Positions 36,101-47,800 of a stretch of DNA of 64,000 nt are shown here, piece after piece (the stretch's first letter is position 1; the number at the start of each line of letters is the position of its first letter). The translations under genes and the position numbers were made by a program. Below the pieces are notes generated by a model that made no database searches, had not been told where the DNA came from, and saw only the letters and a program-made list of their open reading frames with translations. Source of the DNA: Benincasa hispida (lineage: Eukaryota > Streptophyta > Magnoliopsida > Cucurbitales > Cucurbitaceae). The stretch spans positions 50,855,051-50,919,050 of the forward strand of contig NC_052355.1 of assembly GCF_009727055.1 (NCBI RefSeq), in the 5' to 3' direction.

Positions 36101-38751
36101 GTGGTATAAGTTAGTGTCACTAGTTTTCATTGAAAAAATAAGAACAGTTTACCTGAATCGGTCTGTCTCCCTTATTGACTACACTGAGCCTAACAGCTGT
36201 CCGTCCAACATTAATGGCAATCTTACCATCTGGACAAATAATCTCACCAGGCACCACACTATTTTCCATCGAAGGGAACTTTTCTGGTGAAGGAACTGCA
36301 AAACAATTCTTCTGCAATTAAACCAACTATACTATACGGAGAGAAAAATCACATTTCCATATAGAAAACCACCTAAAACGTTAAGAATAATGAAAGTACA
36401 AGGATTGCTCTCCAAAAGTTTACTCGCAAGCAGTTTTAGATTATACTAACAATAAACAACACTCAAATTAGGAAAACACTATACGGCACTACAAGTTTAC
36501 AAAAAGCATTTGAACCTTCAGATGACATGTGAGAAGCAAAAATCAAGGGTATGGTTAAAATGTCGTGCCATGATTCAATTTATGGTAAGAATTTCCACTA
36601 ATAGTGTTTGTTTATAAAAGCTGATAAAACTGAAGGGAGAAAGGACAACGACTTTGGGGTAAAGGGGTGGGAAACAAGGCTGATGCGTGTCAATAATAAT
36701 AAAGAACTGCATGTTTATTTGAATAATTCAACAAGAAGGAAATTAAATATACTGGGCTCTAGAAGAAAGAACATTAAAATGGCCATAAAAACTAAATTGT
36801 TAAATTACATATTTAGTGCCTACACTTTCATAATTGTGCTTAAAAAGTTTTAAAATTTTTAACTTTGTGTCTAACGATTCTTTAAAGTTTAATAGTGTTC
36901 AATGGATATTTGAACTTTCAGTTTTATGTCTAGTAGTTCATTAAACCGTCAATTTTGTATCCAACAAATCTCTAATCTATTTTTCGTTTTTTAAAGTCAC
37001 GAACCTATGAGATACAAAACTGAGTTGTGTCTCTAATAGAACCCCGACCTTTCAATTTAGACCTTTCAATTTAAAATGAAAGCTCGCATGTGCTCTTTTT
37101 TCTTTTCTTTTTTTAATAAGAAACAAAAAGGCAACCAAAAGAGAGCAAACCTCAAAAGGCCTTTGGGATGAGGCCTAAGCCTAGAACAGGGGAGAAAAAA
37201 AGAGAGGGCCTCCGATCTAAATAAATGAGAGAATATTGTGTATTGCAAATGAACTGGGTAAAGCACTTCAAGAAGAGGTTGGGTACTGTACATTTTCAGA
37301 GAGAGAAATAAATAAATAAAAGTAGAGGCCTTATTTGAGAACCATCTTCTCTTTTCTTCCCGATAGCCCCAAACAAAGCTCTAATTGCATTACTGTGCAA
37401 GACTTTTGCCTTCTTTTTGAACCGCAACCGGACAGTCATTCAGAAAAACATCTTCCACTCTCTTCAGAAGGCACCAAACCAAATTAAAACAGTTGACAAG
37501 ATGTACACCCAATCCAACCTTTATGATCCACCTCACAACGGAGGAAAAGCTGATTGTTGAACTCTTCGCTTAACAAAGAAAAGGTGATCCACTCACATAT
37601 CTATTACATATTTTAAAATTTCATATACCTATTAAATACAATCTTAAAAGTCACTAAACTCGTAATCTAGAAAAAAAAGAAAAGAAAAGAAAAAACAAAT
37701 CATTCTTAACAAGGAATTAAGAGCAAAGGTTCGTAGCAAGAAACCAGAAAACATGGGGATTTTTATTGAAGTCTTATGGAACTTAGAAAATAGAATGATA
37801 AATATATCCAACAGAATGTAACTCAAAAACTTTGTGAAGGTGAAATCCACCTGGAAGAAAAGAACCGTGCAATGCTAGCTCTAGGTTCCCATTTTCTTCT
37901 TCAAAGGGATTATGAATTGTGACTAACTTAGTCCCATCAGGAAAAGTTCCTTCAACCTATTCATGATGTTAAAGATTCTCAGAGTATTTTTGCAGATAAT
38001 TTGGAATCTGAATTTATGGAAGACTTCAAAACAATACTTGGCAGTACAATACCTGCACAGAATCCACAAGACGTGGAACAGCTGGAAGAACTTGTCGCCT
38101 GCCATGAAGAAAGTTATTGAAAATTCTCTAGTTTTTATAAATAAGCAGGTTGATACAAAAGTATTGCAGTATTCAACAGTATCATGAAAAATAAAATAAA
38201 AGAATTTCATCAACCTTCCTAACAGTTTTGGTCCCAGTTCCATCAATTCTGCCACGCTCTTATCACCATCGCGTGCAAACTCCAGAATCTATGGAGAAAA
38301 AAATAATAATATCTCATTAGAATCAACCTGAACCCGTATACTTACTAAAAAGAAAAGGAACAGAAACAAAAAGCCTACGAATACTTGTGCAGACCTTTCT
38401 AATATAACCTATCTAGTTTAGAACGATGTATAAGTCTGAAATGAATGGATTTGAGAACCCCGTCATAACAGGACTGTTACAAACTTACAAGGTTGAAGGA
38501 TGAGCAATTTCAGTAAGCTAAAAATGAAACTCACACAACTTAGTACAAACTTTTACTGTTCGCAGCCGTTAAGAAGAAACAAAATACAGATTTAATATGA
38601 CAGCAAAAGCTGATTACCGACCAACCTGTGTGGCTATAAGTGCAACAGCTTCAGTGTAATTCAGCCTCAAACCACGAGCAAGACGCTTCTGTGCTAGAAA
38701 TCCCGCATTATGCAGACCTAGTTTGTCCACCTCCTTTGGAGTTAGCTTCAT
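30165..38751 (-). CDS. URE: Urease (nickel-dependent)
   Basis: Eighteen coding exons in transcript order: 38751-38626, 38288-38215, 38098-38053, 37956-37851, 36295-36153, 35693-35583, 35247-35084, 34949-34571, 34496-34388, 34163-34024, 33816-33679, 33588-33497, 33289-33160, 33004-32846, 32386-32231, 31117-30983, 30536-30465 and 30386-30165 (stop TAG). They give 833 residues; plant ureases are about 840. The order is the fused plant layout of gamma, beta and alpha parts. Active-site residues are all present: His404 and His406 (DCHVHF), carbamylated Lys487 (GLKLHEDWG), His516 (NIHTD), His542 (TYHSEG), flap Cys589-His590-His591 and Asp630 (SSDSQAMGR). Each is three below jack-bean numbering, which supports the exon choices. 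Urea is hydrolysed to ammonia and carbamate in the cytosol, recycling nitrogen. Introns after exons 11 and 17 appear to start with GC. The gene looks intact. Confidence 0.97.
31480..32048 (-). mobile_element. LTR-like segment in urease intron 15
   Basis: Read on the minus strand it starts TGTTGGGAATGACATTGG, has a TATA-like GGGTATAAATATC near 31945, and ends GGTTGACA. It is followed by TTTGGTATCAAC (31468-31479), which resembles a tRNA-Met primer-binding site. This suggests an LTR, copia-type by layout, in the same orientation as the gene. I see no second LTR or coding domain within the 1.1-kb intron (31118-32230), and no clear target duplication. Confidence 0.45.
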
Positions 38752-39190
38752 TCTTTTCGTCACTCCCGCACCTCAGATTCCAAATGAAAACAGAACAAAA
38801 ATTCGTCAGCAAAAACCTTAATGATCAAAATTATTCCCGAAGAAGTCGAATACATCTCATTACGGTTTAGATCAAAATCATTCCCGATGAAGTCGAATAC
38901 ATCTCACTACGATTTACTACTCTACACTAATATCTTAACTATAATCGATGTTTGCTCGACATGAAATTGAGTACACAGATTAGTTTCATTCCGATTCATA
39001 AAAGCTTATCAAGAATTGTAAACTTACAATGACGAAGAACGTCGTTCGGTCCTCGTCTTTGAGAAGCAAATCTCCTCGGAATGGCGCTCCGTTGCGAAGC
39101 AGAAAAAGAAAATGATGATTGTGATTGTGAAGTGTGAGTTCGTTGACTCGTACAAGTGGAGCGAGAGAACTACGACAGAACAGCTCTTCA
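38752..39190 (-). other. Urease 5' leader (probable split 5' UTR)
   Basis: An in-frame upstream ATG is lacking. A likely acceptor (CTGAG, ending near 38773) just before the start codon and a GTAAGT donor near 39027 suggest a first non-coding exon at roughly 39030-39190. The open frame on the minus strand at 39024-39233 has no recognisable content and is probably leader sequence. Confidence 0.4.
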
Positions 39191-40149
39191 GCTTTATATC
39201 ACTAATTGTCAGATCAATCGGTACCGCCACCAAAAGTGAAAAGATGATTAATGTTTAATGAAATAAAATAAGAAGATTCTTATATTGAAAAGTTCAGATT
39301 CTTTCCTTTTCAAAAAAAAAAAAAAATGTTGATTGATTTATAGAAGGCCTAGCCCGTGAACCAGGAAATGTGTGCAAGCACGTGCATTGTAATTTGGATA
39401 ATACTCACCAGCATCATTTATCTAAAATTAATCCGACGTCAAATTATGATTAGATGATTTGATAGGATATAAAAAAAAAAAAGAAAATAAGTGTTGTTTG
39501 AGATATGCTTAAATATTTTTTTTAATTTTAAATTAAGAAGTTGTTTGACTCACTAATTTATTAATTTGATGGAAACATATCAATTTAAATAATAAACACT
39601 ATTGAATTCATATTTATCGAGAAACTTCATCTATCTATTTTTTTATATTTTTTATTATTTATCAATGAACTCAATCTTTTCCTCGACCTCTTCTTTTTTA
39701 CATTTATCAAACAATTCTGTCTTACTTTTCGTAATTATCGAATAACTCAATCTTGTAATTATGTACTCTAAACACAAACTTACCGACCCAGTGGGTCAAA
39801 TGCATCCTAAGATTCTAAATTCTTGTGATAAATCAATATTTCTTACTTTAAAATCTTGACAAATTGCAAAAACTACTCTTAAAGTTGGTTCTGGTTTCGG
39901 TTACTGAAAAATTGAGCACTCAAACTTTTACAAATATTTAAAATTGAACTCTCAAACTTAAATAATTGTAGAAATTGGACCCTAAATATTTAATGACAAA
40001 AATTGAACTTTCAAATGTATAGAAAACAATTGATGAACCTTCAAGGGGCAAGAGGAAAATGGAAATTATAGAAGCTGAAACGGAGTACAATCGAGAGTTT
40101 AAAGAAGTTTGAGGGTTCAATTTTTATCAACAAATATTGGAGAAATTGC

Positions 40150-40280
40150 ACAAACCACCCCTAAACTATGGAGTTTGTTACAACTACCCCTTGAATTTTT
40201 AATTTGATCAATCACCCCCTAAACCTTGAGGTTTGTTACAATTACACTCCTAAATTTTTAATTTGATCAATTAGTCCCTC
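40150..40280. repeat. Two-unit tandem repeat (about 58 bp)
   Basis: The units are of the form CCCCTAAAC...GGTTTGTTACAA...AATTTTTAATTTGATCAAT, twice in a row. The C/A-rich CCCCTAAAC-type unit is common in plant intergenic MITEs. Confidence 0.7.
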
Positions 40281-40384
40281 GTAATTTACAATCAACGCCT
40301 TATGTTCTTATTAATATCGATATTTTTGTAAAATTAAATTTCATGGGATTTTAATTCTATATATATATATATTACAACATTTCA

Positions 40385-40775
40385 TAATTTAATGAATATT
40401 CTATTTATTTGATGGGATGGTTAAGAGATTATCTATGGTTAAATTCTTCATAATTTATCAATGGATATAATCCTTTTGGTATGAATAATTTATTAGTTTG
40501 GGCATGGATGTTCTTATTTGGACTAGGATATTGGCAATAATTGATTGAAACTTTAGCATGGGCTCACAAACACATATCTTTGGCTAATTTGATTCAATGG
40601 AGAGATAAATCCGTGCCTCTTTCCATTGTGCAAGCAAGATTAGTTGGACTAACCCACTTCTTTTGTAGGTTATATTTACTTATGCGGCTTTCTTGGTTGA
40701 TTCTACGTAAGGCAAATTTGGTTAATTTTATGTGTGTTGTATCCACGAAAAAATTTATTTGACAAGTTTTATCAT
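40385..40775 (+). pseudogene. psaB: Plastid psaB 3' end in the nucleus (broken)
   Basis: Translation follows the C-terminus of photosystem I subunit PsaB: LMGWLRDYLWLN, INGYNPFGMNNL, VWAWMFLFG, then after a deletion [33 protein letters not shown] and the terminal GKFG stop at 40723-40725. Stops, a frameshift near 40665 and the loss of the HLVWATGF...SWR block show that it cannot work. Sequence past the stop (TATGTGTGTTGTATCCACG) also looks like plastid spacer, so this is a DNA insertion. The ends are approximate. Confidence 0.85.
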
Positions 40776-41472
40776 GAAATTTGAGATAAATATTTAATAT
40801 CCTTATTTATTTAATAGGATTTTATTTTTTAAAACTCAATATATTATTATCTATGGAACTTTAAAACCCATGTAAATTTTTTGATATCCTTAAAAAAGAT
40901 TAAATTTTAATACCATAGAGATGAACAGTTTTATTCAATATCAATTGATCATTACTATTAGGGTATTTTTAAATATAAAAATATATTTAAAAATATTCAC
41001 TTTGTAGTAAAAAGTTCAAAAGTACAAAACATATTTGGAACTTTTTGCTATAAAGTGTAAATAATTTTAGGACTTTTCTGTTTATGAGAATTTCTCTTAC
41101 TATTAAGTATAATTAATTATTAAATATAAATATAGTATTTAAACTTAATAAATTTCAACTAATAAATTCATAATTAATATTTTATGTTATTTTAACTATT
41201 TAAAATAAAATTTTATAATTAATTATCAATAGTCTAATTAATTTATATTTATTAAATTATTTTTAATAATTAAATCAATTAAAGTTTAATGATGCTATAT
41301 CTAATATATAAAAAAATAATTATTTTTTATTTTAAGTGATTAAATAAATAATTAATATAAAATATAATAAATCATACTATATTCAATTTATGACTGCATT
41401 AATTGTTATCTTACATTTAATTATGTAATTATTAAATTTTGTTTTCATATACAAAATTAGTAAATGAAATAT

Positions 41473-42006
41473 GCAGTTGTCGGAGTTTATGGATGGTGAA
41501 GGAGGTTGGAGGTGGCCTATGGGAGTTGCTTAAATCTAGGGTTCTATTAGGCAGTAGGGCCTAGGGTGAAGGGGAGGATTATTGGATTTGGGTGCCAAGT
41601 GCTAGTGGTCAGTTTTCCATCGCTAGGGCATGGAAAAGTTTGCGCCCTCATCATCCTAGGGTGTCTTGGGCAGGTCTTTTATAGTTTGGGGGTGGTATTC
41701 CGCATCACTTCTTCTGTGCGTCGGTAGTTGTGAAGGATAAGTTGGGTACACGGGATTAGTTGAGGAGTTGGGGTATGTTGTCAGAGGAGGTGTCGTCTGT
41801 GTGGGGGAAGTGTGGAGTCGCGGGATCATTTATTTTTTGAGTGTAGGGTTGGGAGAGAGGTGTGGTCAGGTGTGTTGTGTCAATTGGGTCTGTCTCTTAT
41901 ACACATCTAGATGTGTATAAGAGACAGGGTTTGGGAGAGAGGTGTGGTCAGGTGTGTTGTGTCAATTGGGTTTGTCTCATCGGGTGGTGGGTTGGGATGT
42001 TGAGTT
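41473..42006 (+). mobile_element. LINE fragment, 5' of the LTR insertion (zf-RVT region)
   Basis: Broken frames read AWKSLRPHHPRVSWAGLL, FGGGIPHHFFCAS, ESRDHLFFECRVGREVW, the zinc-binding segment (zf-RVT) at the C-terminus of plant LINE reverse transcriptases. Several stops are present. The preceding TAGTAAATGAAATAT at 41458-41472 is repeated as TAGTAAATGAAAGATAT from 50718, after the LINE's poly-A. These are the target duplication of a 5'-truncated insertion. An adapter chimera (41890-41927) interrupts this part. Confidence 0.75.
41890..41927. other. Tn5 mosaic-end (Nextera) adapter pair: assembly artefact
   Basis: CTGTCTCTTATACACATCT at 41890-41908 is followed directly by its reverse complement at 41909-41927. 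This is the exact 19-bp hyperactive Tn5 mosaic end used in transposase-based sequencing libraries, twice, head to head. It is flanked by a 44-bp direct repeat (41846-41889 and 41928-41971, one mismatch). Translated, it gives SVSYTHLDVYKRQ, a peptide familiar as adapter contamination. It is not plant sequence. Confidence 0.97.
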
Positions 42007-43500
42007 GTTGTCGCCCTGCTGCGTCGGGTCTGCCTTGGTCTTCGTCAGATTTGTTGGGGTAAGGTTGTGTTAGTTCGTTTCGTTCTCTTGGGCATTAATA
42101 TTATGTTTCAGTGTTATGACCCACCTTTGCAGGATTTTGTTTCAAGCTTAAGTCGTCAAGGAGTTTGGAAGTCAAATGAGGCACTGTAGAAGAAGGTGGA
42201 AGTGATTTTCATTCTTTGAGTAAGTTCTTGATAGTTTGAGTTTGGACTTGAAGTCTTACAATTGTGGCTTCAATTGAAATTTGAGAGTTGTTTTGTTGTT
42301 AAGGCCGCTACTTTGGATTATCGTTATAGTTTGGTGGTCTAATTTTTATCTGTGGAGTATCGACTCGAGGTAAGTAATCTTACTACTGGAACTGCCCACG
42401 GGCCAGTCACTGGATGTATGCTAGCATGATGGATGAATGTTATGGTACAATGACAGCATGATGAACTGATAGTTTAGTATAATCGTTGTACGTTTTTGCT
42501 TGAGGATATGCAAAATGTATTTGTGCACATGGATACTTGAATGCTAGTATGAGATCATATTTGATTCCATGAGGTTGTATGTGATCTGTGGATATTGAGG
42601 CATGTATGTTTGTTGTAGAGCCATGATGTTGAAGCATATATGTATGTCATAAAGCCATATTGTGATAATTATGGTGTCAAGCCTATGATAATGATTTTAC
42701 TAATTAGTTGGAATGCCCACTAGGTTTGTGTTTCCTTAGGGATTCATCAGTTTGTGTTTCTTTCGGGATTCACCAGTTATTGTGTTTCTTTTGGGATTCA
42801 TCAGTTATTGTGTTTCTTTTGGGATTCATCAATTTGTGTTCCTTCGGGATTCACTAGTTTGTGTTTCCTTCGGGATTCACCAGTTTGTGTTTCCTTTGGG
42901 ATTCACCAGTTATTGTGTTTTCTTCGAGATTCACCAGAGGTAGTGGGCATATTTAGTTACAGTAGGATAGAAATCAGTTTCTTTTTCATGTATGTATGTG
43001 TCTCATGAGGACTAGAACATTTTATATGTTCCACTAGAGGTAGGCGTCTAGAAGACATAGATGCCTAACCTGACCCCAGTAGTGGGGTTACTTACTGAGT
43101 ATTTATACTCATTCTTTCTTATGTTGTTGTTTCAGGTAAAGGTAAAGATGCACCGGTGATGGACAAGCAAAATTCGTGATCAAGCCATTGAGACTAGTTT
43201 CATGCTCCCGCTCATGAGATTTAAACTTTTTTTCATGTTTTTCTTAGCTTTCAGTGTTGATGTCTAAAACTTACTATTAAAAATCGATTTCATATTTATT
43301 TATGATCATTTATGATTTATGGGTACCCTACCATTGTTTTTTTTTTTTTTTTTTAATATTTGAAATTAAATACAAAGTCTTTTAAATAGACCTTATTTAA
43401 TTAGCATTTATTTCACCATAACAGAGTGTTGTTTTAAGTTCCATGCATGCATGTATTCAGTAACGACCTAACTTAAGTCCTAAGGGGTCGAGTCGTTACA
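42007..43500 (+). repeat. 5' LTR of the Ty3/gypsy element, missing its first 677 bp
   Basis: Similarity to the 3' LTR begins at GTTGTCG (42007, matching 48919) and runs to the end GTCGTTACA at 43500. The part matching 48242-48918 is absent, and LINE sequence lies directly upstream, with no target duplication. The copies differ by many substitutions and small indels, so the insertion is not recent. Confidence 0.85.
42724..42941 (+). repeat. LTR-internal minisatellite (5' LTR copy)
   Basis: About seven or eight units of 25-29 bp resemble TTTGTGTTTCCTTCGGGATT followed by CACCAGT(TA). Short open frames over it are repeat translations, not genes. Confidence 0.9.
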
Positions 43501-43502
43501 GT

Positions 43503-43514
43503 TGGTATCAGAGC
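43503..43514 (+). other. Primer-binding site (initiator tRNA-Met)
   Basis: TGGTATCAGAGC begins two bases after the end of the 5' LTR and matches the usual plant retrotransposon primer-binding site complementary to the 3' end of tRNA-iMet. Confidence 0.92.
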
Positions 43515-43719
43515 TCATGTTTTGGGTTCTGTAGACTGACTTACTACATAAGTCTAGATAGTCCTTGTGGCCTAGTAAAGGACTCCTCGTCATCGCTAGG
43601 TACATCCTACTAATGAAAGTTTCACTGCATATATGAAAATAGTGATATATTGTTTTAAATGCATGATTTCTGAGAAAGACCCAGAGATAGATAGTTAATG
43701 TATGAGTTCATGACAGGAC

Positions 43720-44850
43720 ATGACACCTAAACCTAGAACAAGAAAGACAGTTAGAGAAGAAGTGCAAGCAGAGAGAGTTGAGAGTAGCCAGATTGTTCCG
43801 GCAGCTCTAAATCTGCCTATGACCTAAATTGATGAAAGGCAATGGAAGCCAGAATTAGTGAAGCTGTTGCATCCTCCCTAATGAGAAAGTTGCAGGAGAT
43901 GGTTCGTAGCACGATGGCAGGACAGACTGCCCAGACCCAGGTCCAGGAGAAACCGGTGCCATTCGAGCAGTTACAACAGACCTGACCGTAGGATAGAAAC
44001 ATGCAAGGCCTGTCTCTTGAGGCTAAACATCTGAAGGATTTTTGGAAGTATGACCCTCGCTCATTTGATGGATCGTTGGGGGACCCCACCAAAGCAGAGA
44101 TGTGGTTGTCATCTATTGAGACAATATTCTGTTTTATGAGGTGTCCAGAAGAGCACAAGCTTTAATGCGTAGTTTTCATGTTGACTGGTTACGCGAAAAT
44201 CTGGTGGCGTTCAGCAGAGAAGATGATTGATACTGGTGGGAAGCTTGCAACCTGGGAGCAGTTCAAGGAGCGCTTTTATGAGAAGTATTTTTCGGCCAAC
44301 ACTCGGTACAACAAACAGGCAAAATTCTTGAACTTGAAACATGGAGTTATGTTAGTGGAAGAGTATGAACAAGAATTTGATAAGCTATCCCACTTTGCTC
44401 CTGAACTAGTAGCCACCGAGGCAGCAAGGACCGAGAGATTCATCCAGGGTTTGAGGAGCGAACTGTGAGGCATGGTACATGCCTTGGACCTCAAGACGTA
44501 TGTTGCGGCACTACGAGCCGCCGTGAGGATTGATGCTGACTTCCAGATGGGAGAGGAATATAGGAGGTCGCTCGGGATTGGGACCTCCGCGGGTCAGAAA
44601 AGAAAGGCTGGACATAGGGCTCCTGAGCATCAGCAGAGGAACCAGAACACAGTGAGTGCTCCACGTTAGTGGGGACAGCAGGGTTCCCAAGTTGTGACTG
44701 GCATGGAGGATAGGCCGATATGTACTACTTGTGGTAGGCGACACTGGGGATGTTGCCTAGCCGGCTCTAGGGTCTATTTTCGATGTGCCTGAAGGGGCAT
44801 ATGTCAGATAGATGCCCGAGGAGGAACGCACCTGAACACAAGGGCCAACC
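43720..44850 (+). pseudogene. Ty3/gypsy gag remnant
   Basis: It starts with ATG at 43720 (MTPKPRTRKTVREE) and breaks at a stop near 43825. The gag core reads LKDFWKYDPRSFDGSL, then GYAKIWWRSAEKM, WEQFKERFYEKYF, EYEQEFDKLSHFAP and FIQGLRSEL, the retrotransposon gag domain. A zinc-knuckle region follows (CTTCGRRHWGCC and a second decayed one). There are at least five stops, several of them TAG where CAG (Gln) would be expected, plus frame changes. It would have formed the particle core; it is now non-functional. Confidence 0.88.
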
Positions 44851-44899
44851 CGTAAGCTCGTTTTAGGGAGGCTCGAATTGTCAGTAACAGCAGGGTAGG

Positions 44900-47800
44900 G
44901 TGTTTTCTACCACTCGGCGTGAGGCCGAGAAGTCAGACACAGTGGTGATAGGTACGCTTCCCATTTTGGGGCACTATGCTTTAGTTTTGTTTGACTCTAG
45001 CTCTTCGTATTCGTTTATATCTTCTGTATTTGTGAGGCATGCCATGTTATACTCAGAACCTTTGCCATTTGCATTGTCCATTTCCACTCCATCATGAGAG
45101 ATCATGTTAGCTACAGAAAAGATAAAAGCATGTCAGATAAAGGTAGCAAATCGCACATTAGATGTAACCTTGATAATTTTAGAAATGCATGATTTTGATG
45201 TGATATTGGGCATGGATTGGTTAGTTGCTAATCATGCCAGCATAGATTGCTCCCGTAAGGAGGTCATCTTTAACCATCCTACAAGAGCCAGTTTTAAGTT
45301 TAAAGGGATTGGGACTGTAGTCCTACCCAAAGTGATTTCAGCAATGAAGGCAGACTGTTTGACCAGGGAGCCTGGGGATTTTTGGCCAGTGTGGTGGACA
45401 CTAGAGAGACTGAAGTCACCTTGACTTAAGAGCCAGTAGTGAGGGATTTTCTAGACATTTTTCCAGAGGATCTTCATGGACTGCCTCCACAGTAGGAGAT
45501 AGATTTTGCTATTGAGTTGAAGCCAGGCACAACCCTTATTTCGAAGGCCCCATACAGAATGGCCTTGACATAGTTGAAGGAACTGAAGGTCCAATTGCAG
45601 GAGTTGTTGGACAAGGGTTTCATACGCCCTAGTGTGTCATCATAGGGTGCACCTGTTTTGTTTGTGAAAAAGAAGGATGGATCGTTACATCTGTGCATTG
45701 ATTACAGGGAGCTGAACAAGGTGACCATCAAGAACAAATATCCCCTCCCTAGGATTGATGATTTGTTCGACCAGTTGCAAGGAGCTACGATATTTTCAAA
45801 GATTGATCTCTGTTCAGGATACCATCAGCTGAGAATAAAAGACAGTGACATACCCAAGACAACTTTTCGTTTAAGGTATGGGCATTATGAGTTCATAGTG
45901 ATGTCGTTCGATCTAACGAATGCACCAGCAGTGTTCATGGATTTGATGAATATTTGTGATCGTTTTTATCGATGACATCTTGGTATATTCCAAGACAGAG
46001 GCCGAACATGAGGAGCATTTGCAGAAAGTTTTGGAGACATTAAGGGCCAATCAGCTGTACGCTAAGTTTTCTAAATGTGAATTTTGGTTGAGGCATGTGT
46101 CCTTTCTAGGGCATGTAGTATCGAAGGAAGTTGTCTCTGTGGATCCTGCAAAGATTAAGGCACCACAGTCGGTGAAATGCATAGTTTCCTGGGGTTAGCA
46201 GGCTACTATAGACGCTTTGTAAAGGACTTCTCTCGTATAGCCACCCCATTGACTCAGTTGACCGGAAAGGGAGCCCCTTTCGTTTGGAATGAGGTTTATG
46301 AGAGCAGTTTCCAAGATCTCAAGCAAATATTGGTTTTAACCCCAGTTCTTATAGTACCAGATGGATCAGGTGGTTTTGTCATTTACAGTGATGCATCCAA
46401 GAAGGGGTTGAGATACGTATTGATGCAGCAGGCAGAGTAGTTGCTTACACTTCATGTCAGCTAAAGAGCATGAACAGAATTATCCCACGCATGACTTGGA
46501 GTTAGCAACAGTGGTTTTTGTTCTTAAAATCTGGAGACACAACTTATATGGAGATGAGATATAAATCTTCATCGACCACAAGAGTTTAAAGTACTTTTTC
46601 ACTCAGAAGGAGTTGAACATGAGGCAAAGAAGGTGGGTGAAGCTAGTGAAGGATTATGACTGTGAAATTTTGTACCACCCAGGAAAGGCAAATGTAGTGG
46701 CAGATGCTCTAAGCAGAAAGGTGACTCATTCAGCAGCCCTCATTACCAGATAGACTCATTTGTGCAGGGAGCTAAAGAGGCAGAGATTGCAGTGGTAGTG
46801 GAAAAGGTCATGACACAGTTAACATAGTTGTCAGTGCGACCGAGTCTAAGGCAGAAGATTATTAATGTGCAGCGAGGCGACCCTTATCTGGAGGAGAGAG
46901 TTCGTAGGGTGGAGTCAGGCCAAGATGGCGAATTCTCAGTATCAACAGAAGGTGGCCTCCTTTATCAGGGACGTTTGTGCATGCTAGCAATTAGTGATAT
47001 CAAAGATGAGTTATTGTCAGAGGCCTATAGTTTCTTATTTTCGATTCACCCTAGCACCACCAAGATGTATCAGGACTTGAAACGTTACTACCGGTGAAAT
47101 GATATGAAAAAAGAGATTGTAGAGTTCGTCAGCAAATGCTTGGTGTGCCAGCAAGTGAAAACCCCGAGGCAGAAACCAACAGGCTTGTTATAGCCATTGA
47201 GTGTACCAAAATGGAAGTGGGAGCATGTGTCTATGGACTTCATCGTGGGGTTGCCATGGACAGACAGAGGTTTCACTGTGATATGGGTCATGATAGACAG
47301 ACTTACAAAGTTAGCATATTTCATACCTGGGAAGTCCACCTTTTCAGTGAATAAGTGGACATAGTTATACATGAAGGAGGTGGTGAGGTTGCACGAAGTG
47401 CTTGTGTCCATCGTGTCAGACAGAGACCCTCGTTTCACGTCTAATTTCTGGAAAAGTCTTTAGGCAACTTTGGAGACTCGGTTAGATTTCAATACAGCTT
47501 TCCACCCACAGATTGATGGGCAGACAGAGCGATTGAACCAGATATTGGAAGATATGTTGCGTGCCTATGCCATAGAATTTTTAGGAAGCTGGGATACTCA
47601 CTTGCATTTAATGGAGTTTGCTTATAACAACTACTAGTCCACTATTGGGATGTCACCCTTTAGGCCCTATGGGAAGAGTTATAGGTCCCTTGTGTGTTGG
47701 GATGAGGTAGGAGAGAGGAAATTGTTAGGACCTGAATTAGTGCAGACCACGAATGAGGCAATACAGAAGATCAGGGCTCGTATGCAAACGGCTTAGAGTA

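Larger units (their letters stand above)
39191..41472. other. Intergenic region upstream of urease
   Basis: It contains the urease promoter side, very AT-rich DNA, a two-unit tandem repeat (40150-40280) and the psaB plastid insertion (40385-40775). The stretch 40800-41450 is mostly A/T runs with nothing recognisable. No gene is supported. Confidence 0.55.

Noticed and set aside
41862..42062. 66-residue open frame containing SYTHLDVYKRQ as a small gene
   Set aside because: The central part is the Tn5 mosaic-end adapter; the frame exists only because of the chimera.
42752..43008. Open frames rich in FGIHQ/RDSP repeats in the LTRs as repeat proteins
   Set aside because: They are translations of the 25-29 bp minisatellite in several frames at once, lie inside LTRs, and lack a start context.
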